Shown here: piece by piece, positions 44,303 through 52,735 of the stretch
How positions within the stretch are numbered: the stretch's first letter is position 1
Layout: each line of letters opens with the position of its first letter
Source of the DNA: Bordetella bronchialis
GTDB taxonomy: Bacteria; Pseudomonadota; Gammaproteobacteria; Burkholderiales; Burkholderiaceae_B
Assembly (NCBI RefSeq): GCF_001676705.1
Contig: NZ_CP016170.1
Coordinates: 4,898,001 to 4,962,000, forward strand
DNA: 64,000 nucleotides
Direction of reading: 5' to 3'
The notes under the pieces: model-generated
Told to the model about the DNA's origin: nothing
The model's database searches: none
What the model saw: only the letters and a program-made list of their open reading frames with translations
Translations under genes and position numbers: made by a program

Positions 44303-45383
44303 GGCCGGCGGCCCCGCCCTGCCCGGCGAATTCTGGCGCCGGCTGGAGGCCGCCCCCTGGTCGCACGATCTGTTCAACACCTTGCGGTGGATAGACGCGC
44401 GGGCCGGCAACCGGTCGCCGCTGGGCCGCGACAGCCTGCCGCGCAACGAGCCCGTGCGGCTGCGCCAGGAACCGTCCATGGCCTTCGCGCCATCGACGCT
44501 GGCGGCGGCGCGCGGCGCCCGCGACGGCCGGCCGCCCGAGCTGTCCATCTACAGCTTCGGGCTGTTCGGCCCCAATGGCCCCCTGCCGCTGCACCTGACC
44601 GAACACGCGCGCGAGCGCATGCACCATTACCGCGACGGCACGCTGGCCGCCTTCGCCGACATCTTCCATCACCGGCTGATCCTGCTGTTCTACCGCGCCT
44701 GGGCCGACGCCCAGAGCACGGTCAGCCTGGATCGCGGCGAGGAACGCTTCACGGGCTACGTGGCCAGCCTGCTGCACATGGGGCAGCCGTCCATGCGCGG
44801 GCGCGACGCCGTCATGGACCACGCCAAGTACTACATGGCGGGGCATCTGCTGCGGCAGACCCGCAACCCGGAAGGCATCAAGCACATCCTGCAGGCCTTC
44901 TTCCAGGTGCCCGTGCGCATCCGGGAGTTCGTGCCGCAATGGATACGCCTGGACCCCGCGCAGCGCATGGCCCTGGGCGGCGCCATGGGCCTGGGACGCG
45001 ACACCGTCCTGGGCGCGGCGGTGCGCGACGCCCAGCACAAATTCCGCATCGAGATCGGCCCGCTGGATCTCGCCACCTACCGCGCCTTCCTGCCCGGCGG
45101 ACCGCGCGGACGCCAGCTGATGCACTGGGTGCGGCACTACATCGGCGTCGAGTTCGCCTGGGACGCACGGCCCATCCTGCGCGCGCAGGACGTAGACGGC
45201 GTGCGGCTGGGGCAGGACCAGCCGCTGGGCCTGTCGTCCTGGCTGGGCCGCCGCCGCCCGGCGCAGGGCCACGCCGGCGACCTCCTGCTCGATTATGAGA
45301 GCCGGGGGCGCCTTAGCCGGGGGCGCCGCGGCGGGGAGCCGGCGATTTCCGCCCACCTATCCACCGAGGAGATCCCGCAGTGA
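44277..45383 (+). CDS. tssG: TssG baseplate protein
   Basis: The 368-residue protein has TssG landmarks: FWRRLEAAPWSHDLFNTLRW, PVRLRQEPSMAFAPSTLA, SIYSFGLFGPNGPLPLHLTE, DIFHHRLILLFYRAWADAQS and SWLGRRRPAQGHAGDLLLDY. It joins TssE and TssF in the baseplate wedge. ATG 44277 lies inside the end of the DUF3540 gene; its stop overlaps the effector start. Confidence 0.94.
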   Translation: MPSRSTWDKAGGPALPGEFWRRLEAAPWSHDLFNTLRWIDARAGNRSPLGRDSLPRNEPVRLRQEPSMAFAPSTLAAARGARDGRPPELSIYSFGLFGPNGPLPLHLTEHARERMHHYRDGTLAAFADIFHHRLILLFYRAWADAQSTVSLDRGEERFTGYVASLLHMGQPSMRGRDAVMDHAKYYMAGHLLRQTRNPEGIKHILQAFFQVPVRIREFVPQWIRLDPAQRMALGGAMGLGRDTVLGAAVRDAQHKFRIEIGPLDLATYRAFLPGGPRGRQLMHWVRHYIGVEFAWDARPILRAQDVDGVRLGQDQPLGLSSWLGRRRPAQGHAGDLLLDYESRGRLSRGRRGGEPAISAHLSTEEIPQ

Positions 45384-45904
45384 GGCACGACATGTTCTAC
45401 GACGGCCAGGTGCTGGACTGGCCGGGACACGGCAAATTCCGCGCCAGCAGCGGCTTGCCGGGGCACCAGATGCCCGACCGGTACTGCGCCGGCGATAGCG
45501 GTCCCATCCCGCCGGGCTACTACAAGATCATGCTGGCCGACCGGGGGCCGGCGCAGGACGACGGCCGCCATGCCTGCGCGCTGAAGCCGGCCTGGGGCAT
45601 GCAGTCCATACCGCGCGGCACCGCGGCCGGCGAATGCGAGCCCTATTGGGCCAACTGGGGCTGGAACCGCGCGCGCATGGAGCCCGCCGACGAGGCCACC
45701 CGCCATCGCTGCACGCCGGCGCGCGGCGGCTTCTACCTGCACGATTCGATCAAGGGCTACAGCCACGGCTGCATCGAAGTGGAAGGCCGCATTTTTCCGC
45801 TGCTGCGCACCTACTCGCGCGGCAGCCATCGCGATTCCATGATCCTGCTGGTGCGGTACGTGGCCGGCCGATCCACCTACGGAGGCACCCGTGCCGCGCC
45901 ATAA
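45380..45904 (+). CDS. DUF2778/Tlde1-like L,D-transpeptidase-fold T6SS effector
   Basis: GTG 45380 overlaps the tssG stop and follows GAGGAG at good spacing. The 174-residue protein has no signal peptide and opens with MFYDGQVLDWPGHGKFRASS, then GPIPPGYYKIML and the catalytic block GFYLHDSIKGYSHGCIEVEG, with His121, Ser128, His129 and Cys131 as in L,D-transpeptidases (HG...SxGC). DUF2778 proteins include Tlde1 of Salmonella, a T6SS effector that attacks peptidoglycan in the target periplasm. Placement inside the structural operon and a following secreted partner gene support an effector role. Cys36, Cys66, Cys86 and Cys111 might form disulfides in the periplasm. Confidence 0.82.
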   Translation: MRHDMFYDGQVLDWPGHGKFRASSGLPGHQMPDRYCAGDSGPIPPGYYKIMLADRGPAQDDGRHACALKPAWGMQSIPRGTAAGECEPYWANWGWNRARMEPADEATRHRCTPARGGFYLHDSIKGYSHGCIEVEGRIFPLLRTYSRGSHRDSMILLVRYVAGRSTYGGTRAAP

Positions 45905-46331
45905 CTCCCTGCCACGCATCGCCGGGATGCTCGCCTGCGCGGCGGGCGCGGCCGCCACGGCCCTGGCCGCCACGCCGGCGCGCGCGGCGGGCGCCGTCAC
46001 CGTGGACAACCCGCTGCAAGCCTGCATGGCCGTGCAGCTGGGCACGCGCACCATCGACCGTGGCGTACTGCTGCAGGCCCTGACGCTGGACACGCGCAAA
46101 CCGGTCGGCGCATGCGGCTGCAAATCCGCCATCGTCGGCTACACCGCCCGGGTCCTGCTGGACGGCGGCGCGCGCGGCCTGCTGCTGCAAGGCAGGCTGA
46201 ACACGCGCGCCGGCGCCACGACGGAGGCAGCGACAGGCGCAACGCCGCGCACGCTGCCGCTGGCGGCGGATGCCACGCTGGCCGGCGATCGCCCGGTCAC
46301 GCTCAGCTTCGAGTGCGCCGCGCCCGATTGA
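45891..46331 (+). CDS. Putative periplasmic immunity protein (DUF2195-like)
   Basis: GTG 45891 follows GGAGG and overlaps the effector end by 14 bp. The 146-residue product has a signal peptide (PRIAGMLACAAGAAATALAA, cut near ARA) and a compact domain with paired cysteines (QACMAVQL, GACGCKSAIVGY, SFECAAPD). The CGCKSAIVGYTARV block resembles DUF2195 proteins that accompany Tlde1-type effectors. A periplasmic neutraliser is what a cell would need against kin delivery of the L,D-transpeptidase-like toxin. The pairing is inferred from the overlap and from this resemblance. Confidence 0.75.
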   Translation: MPRHNSLPRIAGMLACAAGAAATALAATPARAAGAVTVDNPLQACMAVQLGTRTIDRGVLLQALTLDTRKPVGACGCKSAIVGYTARVLLDGGARGLLLQGRLNTRAGATTEAATGATPRTLPLAADATLAGDRPVTLSFECAAPD

Positions 46332-46355
46332 TTCACCGATCCACCCAAGGCACCC

Positions 46356-49004
46356 ATGTCCGACATCGGCCGCATCGATCTCTTCGGCAAGCTCGATCCC
46401 CTGCTTTACCAGGCACTGGAGGGGGCGACCGCGTTCTGCAAACTGCGCGGCAATCCCTATGTGGAGCTGGTCCACTGGATCCACCATCTGCTGCGGCACG
46501 CGGATGGCGACCTGCAGCGCATCGCCCGGCATTTCGAGCTGGACGCCGGACGGCTGCAGGCCGACCTGGCCGGCGCGCTGGAACAGCTGCCACGCGGCGC
46601 GGGCTCGGTATCCGACCTTTCCGAACATATCGACCATTCCGTGGAACGCGCCTGGATCCTGGCCTCGCTGCGCTATGGCCGCGCGCGCATACGCGGCGGC
46701 CACCTGGTGCTGGCGCTGGTCAAGACCTATGCCTTGCGCAACGTGCTGCTGGGCATGTCGGGCCAGTTCGCGCGCATCGTGCCGGACGTGCTGCTGGAGA
46801 ACCTGCCCGCCATCGTCGCCGGCTCGCCGGAGGACGCGGCGGACCTGCCCGCCGCGTCAGGCGGCCATGACGCGGGGTCCGGCGGCGCGCCTTCCGGCAC
46901 GATGCCGGGCGGGCGCGGCCAGGCCCTGGCGCGCTATGCCGTCGACCTGACGGCCCGCGCCGCCGCGGGCGAAATCGATCCCGTCTCGGGACGCGAGGCG
47001 GAAATCCGCCAGATCGTCGACATCCTGATGCGCCGGCGGCAGAACAACCCGCTGCTGGCCGGCGAGGCCGGCGTGGGCAAGACCGCGGTGGTGGAAGGAC
47101 TGGCCCTGCGCCTGGCCGCCGGGGACGTGCCGCCGGCCCTGCGCCACGTGTCGCTATACCTGCTGGACCTGGGCCTATTGCAGGCCGGCGCCGGGGTCAA
47201 GGGCGAGTTCGAGCAACGCCTGCGCGCCCTCATCGACGACGTGCAGGCCAGCGAGAAGCCCATCGTCCTGTTCATCGACGAGATCCATACCCTGATCGGC
47301 GCGGGCGGCGCCGCGGGCACGGGGGACGCGGCCAACCTGCTCAAGCCCGCGCTGGCGCGCGGGCAGTTGCGCACCATCGGCGCGACCACCTGGTCGGAAT
47401 ACAAGAAATACATCGAGAAAGACCCCGCGCTGACGCGCCGCTTCCAGGTCGTGCAGGTGCACGAACCCGACGAGGCGCGCGCCCTGGGCATGCTGCGCGC
47501 CCTGGCCGACACGCTGCAGCGCCATCACCGCGTGCTGCTGCTGGACGAAGCCATGGTCGCGGCGGTGGCGCTGTCGCACCGCTACATCCCCGCGCGGCAG
47601 CTGCCGGACAAGGCCGTGGCGCTGCTGGATACGGCCTGCGCACGCGTCGCGGTCAGCCAGCATGCCGTGCCGCCGGCGCTGGAGGACGCGCGCCGCCGCA
47701 TCCAGGCGCTGGAAACCGAACGCGACATCGCCGGCCGCGAGGCGCAATTGGGCCTGGACGGCGACGCGCGCGGGCTCGCGCTGGACGGCCAGCTGGACGA
47801 CGCCCGTGCGCAAGAAGCCGCGCTGGCCGCGCGCTGGGAAGAGGAACGCAGCCTGGGCGCGCGCGTGCTGGCGCTGCGCGAGCAGCTGGAAGACAGCGCG
47901 ACCGCCGCCACGCAGGCGGCGGACCTGCGCGACCAGCTGGGCCGCACGCAGCGCGAGCTGGCGCGGGTACAGGGCGAAACGCCCATGGTGCACCCGGCCG
48001 TCAACGCCGCCGCCGTGGCGGCCGTGGTGGCCGATTGGACGGGCATCCCCGTGGGCCGCATGATGCGCGATGAAGCCCGCTCCGTGCTGGACCTGGCCAC
48101 CACGCTGGAACGCCGGGTCATCGGCCAGCGCCACGCGCTGGAGGCCGTGGCGCGGCGCGTGCAGACTTCACGCGCGCGGCTCACCGATCCGCACAAGCCG
48201 GTGGGCGTTTTCCTGCTGTGCGGCCCCAGCGGCGTCGGCAAGACGGAAACGGCGCTGGCCCTGGCCGAGGCGCTCTACGGCGGCGAGCAGAACCTGATCT
48301 CCATCAACATGAGCGAGTTCCAGGAGCCGCACACGGTCTCGACGCTGAAGGGGGCGCCGCCCGGCTATGTCGGCTACGGCGAAGGCGGCGTGCTGACCGA
48401 AGCCGTGCGGCGGCGGCCCTACAGCGTGGTGCTGCTGGACGAGATCGAAAAAGCCCACGCCGACGTGCACGAGATCTTCTTCCAGGTCTTCGACAAGGGC
48501 TGGATGGAGGACGGCGAGGGCCGCCACATCGACTTCCGCAACACCATCATCCTGTTGACCTCCAATGTCGGCGCGGACCTGATCGCGCGCCTGTGCCGCG
48601 ATCCCGCCCTGGCGCCCGATGCCGAGGGCCTGGCGTCGGCCCTGCGCGAACCGCTGCTGCGCGTATTCCCGGCGGCGCTGCTGGGCCGCCTGGCCGTCGT
48701 GCCCTACCTGCCCCTGAGCGACGACATGCTGGCCGGCGTGGTGCGGCTGCAGTTCGACCGCATCCGCGAACGCCTGCGCCAGAACCACGGCATCGCGCTG
48801 GAGGTCGCGCCCGCCGCCGCCGCGCTGGTCGCGCAGCGCTGCACCGAAGTCGAATCCGGCGCCCGCATGGTGGACGCGATCCTGACCCATACCGTGCTGC
48901 CGCGCATCAGCCAGGCACTGTTGACCGCCTCCGCGCAGGAGCGCGGCGTCCGCCGCATCGCCCTGGACGCCGCGGACGGCGAGTTTCGCTACGAGTACGC
49001 ATGA
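46356..49004 (+). CDS. clpV: ClpV (TssH) sheath-recycling AAA+ ATPase
   Basis: The 882-residue protein has the ClpV N-terminal domain (LFGKLDPLLYQALEGATAF, then YVELVHWIHHLL), first AAA+ module with Walker A GEAGVGKT (236-243) and Walker B IVLFIDEIHTLIGAGG, a coiled-coil middle domain (about 445-545), and a second module with GPSGVGKTETALALAE (623 on) and YSVVLLDEIEKAH. It extracts contracted TssC from the sheath for reuse. The stop overlaps an ATG of the next gene (ATGATG). Confidence 0.96.
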   Translation: MSDIGRIDLFGKLDPLLYQALEGATAFCKLRGNPYVELVHWIHHLLRHADGDLQRIARHFELDAGRLQADLAGALEQLPRGAGSVSDLSEHIDHSVERAWILASLRYGRARIRGGHLVLALVKTYALRNVLLGMSGQFARIVPDVLLENLPAIVAGSPEDAADLPAASGGHDAGSGGAPSGTMPGGRGQALARYAVDLTARAAAGEIDPVSGREAEIRQIVDILMRRRQNNPLLAGEAGVGKTAVVEGLALRLAAGDVPPALRHVSLYLLDLGLLQAGAGVKGEFEQRLRALIDDVQASEKPIVLFIDEIHTLIGAGGAAGTGDAANLLKPALARGQLRTIGATTWSEYKKYIEKDPALTRRFQVVQVHEPDEARALGMLRALADTLQRHHRVLLLDEAMVAAVALSHRYIPARQLPDKAVALLDTACARVAVSQHAVPPALEDARRRIQALETERDIAGREAQLGLDGDARGLALDGQLDDARAQEAALAARWEEERSLGARVLALREQLEDSATAATQAADLRDQLGRTQRELARVQGETPMVHPAVNAAAVAAVVADWTGIPVGRMMRDEARSVLDLATTLERRVIGQRHALEAVARRVQTSRARLTDPHKPVGVFLLCGPSGVGKTETALALAEALYGGEQNLISINMSEFQEPHTVSTLKGAPPGYVGYGEGGVLTEAVRRRPYSVVLLDEIEKAHADVHEIFFQVFDKGWMEDGEGRHIDFRNTIILLTSNVGADLIARLCRDPALAPDAEGLASALREPLLRVFPAALLGRLAVVPYLPLSDDMLAGVVRLQFDRIRERLRQNHGIALEVAPAAAALVAQRCTEVESGARMVDAILTHTVLPRISQALLTASAQERGVRRIALDAADGEFRYEYA

Positions 49005-49024
49005 TGAACCGCCAGGAACCCTCT

Positions 49025-49507
49025 ATGACTTCGCGACTTTCGGCTTCCCGCGCGCCGGCGCGCCCCGCACGAGCCGGCACGGCGGCCGCCGCTTCGATGG
49101 CGCGTATCCCGATGGCCAGGCCTTCCGGATCGCGGTTGCGGCACGCATTGGCCTGGGGCTTCCTCGCCCTGGCGGCATCCGGCTGCGCGACGACCAGCCC
49201 CGCGGCCCGGCAGGCCTTGCAAACGGTGCGCGACCAATACATGGCCGGAGACTACGGCGCGGTGATCCGTACCGTCGCCACGTCCGAAACGCTGGCGGCG
49301 GCGCCCGACGACACGCGCGTGGAAGCCTTGAAACTGCAGGCCTACAGCTATTGCCTGACCCGCTACACGCGGCTCTGCGAGGACGGCTTCCTGCGCATCC
49401 TGCGGATCGAACCGTCCTTCCGGCTGCCCGCCAACGAATCGGGGCATCCCATGTGGGGACCGGTCTTCGAGCATGCGCGGCAAGCGGCGCGGAGCGGCTC
49501 GGCATGA
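49025..49507 (+). CDS. T6SS-associated lipoprotein
   Basis: The protein has 160 residues from ATG 49025, which has AGGA 8 bp upstream; ATG 49001 and 49004 overlap the clpV stop and are alternatives. A basic N-terminus leads to a lipobox (FLALAASGCATT), then a TPR-like helical domain (ALQTVRDQYMAGDYGAVIRT, EALKLQAYSYCLTRYTRLCE, IEPSFRLPANESGHPMWGPV). Similar lipoproteins accompany tssJ in related T6SS operons; the role may be to assist the outer-membrane part of the complex. It overlaps tssJ by ATGA. Confidence 0.8.
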   Translation: MTSRLSASRAPARPARAGTAAAASMARIPMARPSGSRLRHALAWGFLALAASGCATTSPAARQALQTVRDQYMAGDYGAVIRTVATSETLAAAPDDTRVEALKLQAYSYCLTRYTRLCEDGFLRILRIEPSFRLPANESGHPMWGPVFEHARQAARSGSA

Positions 49508-50043
49508 CGACACGACGCGCCTTCCTGTTCGCGCCGGCGGCGGCATCGCTGGCCGGCGCCGCCGTGCTGGCCGGCTGTTCCTCCACCGCCAGGCAAGTGC
49601 CCATTCCCTATGCCATCGTGCTGTCGGCCGACCCGCGGGTGAATCCGGACACCAACCGGCGCCCCTCGCCCATCCAGGTCACCGTCTACGAACTGAAGTC
49701 GCCGGGCACCTTCCAATCGCGTGACTACTACGCGCTGCAGGCCGACCCGCAGGCGGCGTTGGGCAAGGACCTGCTCAACAGCGACCAGGTCATCGTCAAG
49801 CCCGGCGAAACGCGGACGCTGGAGCGGCCCGGCAATCCCGAGGCGCGCGCGGTCGGCATCGTCGCCGGCTATCGCGACCTGGAAAACAGCCGATGGCGCC
49901 TGGTCGTGCCGCTGCCCGAGGCGCAGAACACCAATATCTACAAGGTATGGCAGTTCTCCCCCAACGAGGAAAAGATCCGGATCGCGGTGGGCGCCGAGGG
50001 CCTGTCGGAAACCGACCGCGGCCGGTCGTGGTGGCCGTTCTGA
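49504..50043 (+). CDS. tssJ: TssJ outer-membrane lipoprotein of the second T6SS
   Basis: The 179-residue lipoprotein has a signal ending in VLAGCSS (Cys25), with an RR-containing N-terminus, and a TssJ domain: YAIVLSADPRVNPDTNRRPS, PIQVTVYELKSPGTFQSRDY, VKPGETRTL, VGIVAGYRDLENSRWRLVVP. It has no Pro-rich tail, in contrast to the TssJ at 282-980. The start overlaps the preceding lipoprotein gene by ATGA. Confidence 0.93.
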   Translation: MTTRRAFLFAPAAASLAGAAVLAGCSSTARQVPIPYAIVLSADPRVNPDTNRRPSPIQVTVYELKSPGTFQSRDYYALQADPQAALGKDLLNSDQVIVKPGETRTLERPGNPEARAVGIVAGYRDLENSRWRLVVPLPEAQNTNIYKVWQFSPNEEKIRIAVGAEGLSETDRGRSWWPF

Positions 50044-50091
50044 AGCCGGTCCCCGCGAACCCCGCACAACGAGAAATCCTGAATCGACGCC

Positions 50092-51426
50092 ATGGCACAG
50101 CGGAATAAAGTCATCTGGTCCGAGGGGATGTTCCTGCGTCCCCAGCACTTCCAGCAGTTCGAGCGCTATCTCGAACATGCCATACAGCAGCGCGCCGCCG
50201 CGGCGCAGGCCTTCTTCTGGGGCTACACCCATCTGGCCCTGGACCGCGACGCGCTGGCGCTGGGCAAGATCGCCCTGGCCGAGGCGCGCGGGGTCCTGCC
50301 CGACGGCACGCCCTTCGAGTTCTGGCAGGCCGGCGATGCGCCGCCGGCGCTGGATGTGCCGCCCGGCACCAGCGGCGCGCGCGTGATGCTGGCGCTGCCG
50401 CGCGTGCGCGCCGGCGCGGGCGACATCGCCTATGAAGACGAGGAAGCCACCCTGGCGCGCTACCTGGTCGACGAGACCGAGATCGAGGACAGCGGCACGC
50501 AAGGGCTGGAGCCCGCGCTGGTGCAGGTGGGCAGGCTGCGGCTGCGCCTGATGCTGGAAAGCGAGCTGGGCGACGAATGGGTGGGCCTGAGCGTGGCCCG
50601 CGTGGCCGAGCGCCGGGCGGACAACCGCATCGTGCTGGACGACCGCTATATCGCGCCCTGGCTGGCCTGCGGCGCGCATCCCGTGCTGCGCGGCTACGTA
50701 CAGGAACTCCATGGATTGCTGGACGCGCGCGGCGCAGCCCTGGCCCAGCGGCTCTCGGGCCCCGGGCGCGGCGGCGTGGCCGAGGTCTCCGACTTCATGC
50801 TGCTGGAGACGGTCAACCGCTACGTGGGCGCGCTATGGCACGCCGGGCAGACGGAAGGCCTGCATCCCGAGCGCCTGTTCCACGACGCGCTGATGCTGGC
50901 CTGCGACCTGGCGACGTATACCTCGCCGATGCGCCGGCCGCAGGTCCTGCCCACGTATGCGCACGATGACCTGGCGTCGACCTTCGCGCCGCTGATGGAC
51001 GAACTGCGGCGCTCGCTGTCGGCGGTGCTGGAACAGCGGGCCCTGCGGATACCGCTGGACGACCGCGGCCAGGGCGTGCGCGTCGCGCAGGTACCCGACC
51101 TGGAGCTGCTGCGCAGCGCCGGCTTCGTGCTGGCCGTGCGCGCCGACATGCCCTCGGACACGGTGCGCACGCGCTTTCCGGCGCAGGTCAAGATCGGCCC
51201 CGTGGAAAAAATCCGCGACCTGGTGCACCTGCAGCTGCCCGGCGTAGGCGTGCGCGCGCTGCCGGTGGCGCCGCGGCAGATTCCGTACAGCGCCGGCCAC
51301 GTGTATTTCGAGTTGGACAAGAACGGCGACTTCTGGAAGCAGCTGGAGCGCACCGGCGCGCTGGCCCTGCACCTGGCCGGCGAATTCCCCGGCCTGGCGA
51401 TGGAATTCTGGGCCTTGCGCGATTGA
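50092..51426 (+). CDS. tssK: TssK baseplate protein of the second T6SS
   Basis: The 444-residue protein starts with VIWSEGMFLRPQHFQQFERY, the conserved TssK opening, and includes YEDEEATLARYLVDETEIED, FMLLETVNRYVG, HDDLASTFAPLMDELRRSLS and the C-terminal YFELDKNGDFWKQLERTGAL. It connects the baseplate with TssL/TssM. It follows tssJ after 48 bp and precedes tssL by 25 bp. Confidence 0.95.
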   Translation: MAQRNKVIWSEGMFLRPQHFQQFERYLEHAIQQRAAAAQAFFWGYTHLALDRDALALGKIALAEARGVLPDGTPFEFWQAGDAPPALDVPPGTSGARVMLALPRVRAGAGDIAYEDEEATLARYLVDETEIEDSGTQGLEPALVQVGRLRLRLMLESELGDEWVGLSVARVAERRADNRIVLDDRYIAPWLACGAHPVLRGYVQELHGLLDARGAALAQRLSGPGRGGVAEVSDFMLLETVNRYVGALWHAGQTEGLHPERLFHDALMLACDLATYTSPMRRPQVLPTYAHDDLASTFAPLMDELRRSLSAVLEQRALRIPLDDRGQGVRVAQVPDLELLRSAGFVLAVRADMPSDTVRTRFPAQVKIGPVEKIRDLVHLQLPGVGVRALPVAPRQIPYSAGHVYFELDKNGDFWKQLERTGALALHLAGEFPGLAMEFWALRD

Positions 51427-51451
51427 GCGCCGGCCCTGGGAGACAAAGGCA

Positions 51452-52735
51452 ATGCATGCATCGGACAGCGCCCTGCCGCCGCTGGGCGGCTTCGGCGACG
51501 CGGACGCGACGGCCACCAGCCGCCTGCGTCCGCACGAGTACGTCATCAGCGGGTCCAATCCGCTGGTGGCGGCGGCCAATCCCCTGCTGGACCTGATTCC
51601 GCAGATCCGCGCCACCGCCAGCCATCCTTCGCCGGCGCTGCTGCGCGAACACCTGCTGGATGAAGTGCGGCAATTCGAACTGCGCGCGCAACAGGCCGGG
51701 ATTCCGAACGAAACCATCCTGGGCGCGCGCTACTGCCTGTGCACCGCGCTGGACGAGGCCGCCGCGCTGACGCCCTGGGGCGGCAACGGCGTATGGTCCG
51801 CGCACAGCCTGCTGGTGACCTTCCACAACGAAACCTGGGGCGGCGAGAAGTTCTTCCAGCTGCTGAGCCGGCTGTCCCAGAATCCCAGCCAGCACCTGGA
51901 CCTGCTGGAGCTGCTCTATTACTGCCTGCTGCTGGGCTTCGAGGGCCGCTACCGCGTGATCGACAACGGCCGCTCGCAGCTGGAAACGCTGCGCCAGCGC
52001 CTGCTGCGCATCCTGCGCGCGGCGCGCGGCGAGGTCGCGCGCGAGCTCTCGCCGCACTGGCGCGACGCGCCCGCCCAGGCCCAGTTGCGCCGCCTGCCCG
52101 TGCCCCTGTGGGCCTATGGCGCGCTGGCGGCCGCGCTGGCCCTGCTGCTTTACCTGCTGCTGGGCTGGCGCCTGGGCGGGCAATCGGACCAGGTGTTCGC
52201 CGCCATCAACGCGCTGAAGGCGCCCACCGTGCAGATCGCCGCGCCGCCTCGCCCGCGCCCCGCGCCGGCCCCGCGGCTGGCGGTATTCCTGGCGCCGGAG
52301 ATCCGCGACGGCCTGGTCACCGTGCAGGACCAGGTCGACCGCAGCGTGGTGGTGCTGCGCGGCGACGGCGCCTTCGAATCGGGCGCGGCCGAGGTGCGCG
52401 GGCCTTATATGACCGTGCTCTCGCGGGTGGCCGACGCGCTGCGCGAGACCCAGGGCGTGATCCTGGTGCGCGGCTACACCGACAATGTGCCGATGCGCAG
52501 CGCGCGCTATCCGTCCAACTGGCATTTGTCGCAGGCGCGCGCCGACACGGTCAAGGCCATCCTGGAACAGCGCCTGGGCCAGCCCGGCCGCGTGCGCGCC
52601 GAAGGCCGCGGCGACGCCGATCCCATGGCGCCCAACGACACGCCCGCCGGCCGCGCGCTGAACCGCCGCGTGGAGATCACGCTGATGATTCCGCCCGTGC
52701 CGCGCGAAACCACGCTGGAGGGCGCGCAGCCATGA
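51452..52735 (+). CDS. tssL: TssL with OmpA-like peptidoglycan-binding domain
   Basis: The 427-residue protein has a DotU domain (SNPLVAAANPLLDLIPQIRA, CTALDEAAALTPWG, LLYYCLLLGFEGRYRV), one membrane segment (VPLWAYGALAAALALLLYLL, about 218-238), and a periplasmic OmpA-like domain (about 290-420; LRETQGVILVRGYTDNVPMR, NWHLSQARADTVKAIL, GRGDADPMAPN, GRALNRRVEITL). The OmpA domain anchors the membrane complex to peptidoglycan. Its stop overlaps tssM by ATGA. Confidence 0.95.
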   Translation: MHASDSALPPLGGFGDADATATSRLRPHEYVISGSNPLVAAANPLLDLIPQIRATASHPSPALLREHLLDEVRQFELRAQQAGIPNETILGARYCLCTALDEAAALTPWGGNGVWSAHSLLVTFHNETWGGEKFFQLLSRLSQNPSQHLDLLELLYYCLLLGFEGRYRVIDNGRSQLETLRQRLLRILRAARGEVARELSPHWRDAPAQAQLRRLPVPLWAYGALAAALALLLYLLLGWRLGGQSDQVFAAINALKAPTVQIAAPPRPRPAPAPRLAVFLAPEIRDGLVTVQDQVDRSVVVLRGDGAFESGAAEVRGPYMTVLSRVADALRETQGVILVRGYTDNVPMRSARYPSNWHLSQARADTVKAILEQRLGQPGRVRAEGRGDADPMAPNDTPAGRALNRRVEITLMIPPVPRETTLEGAQP

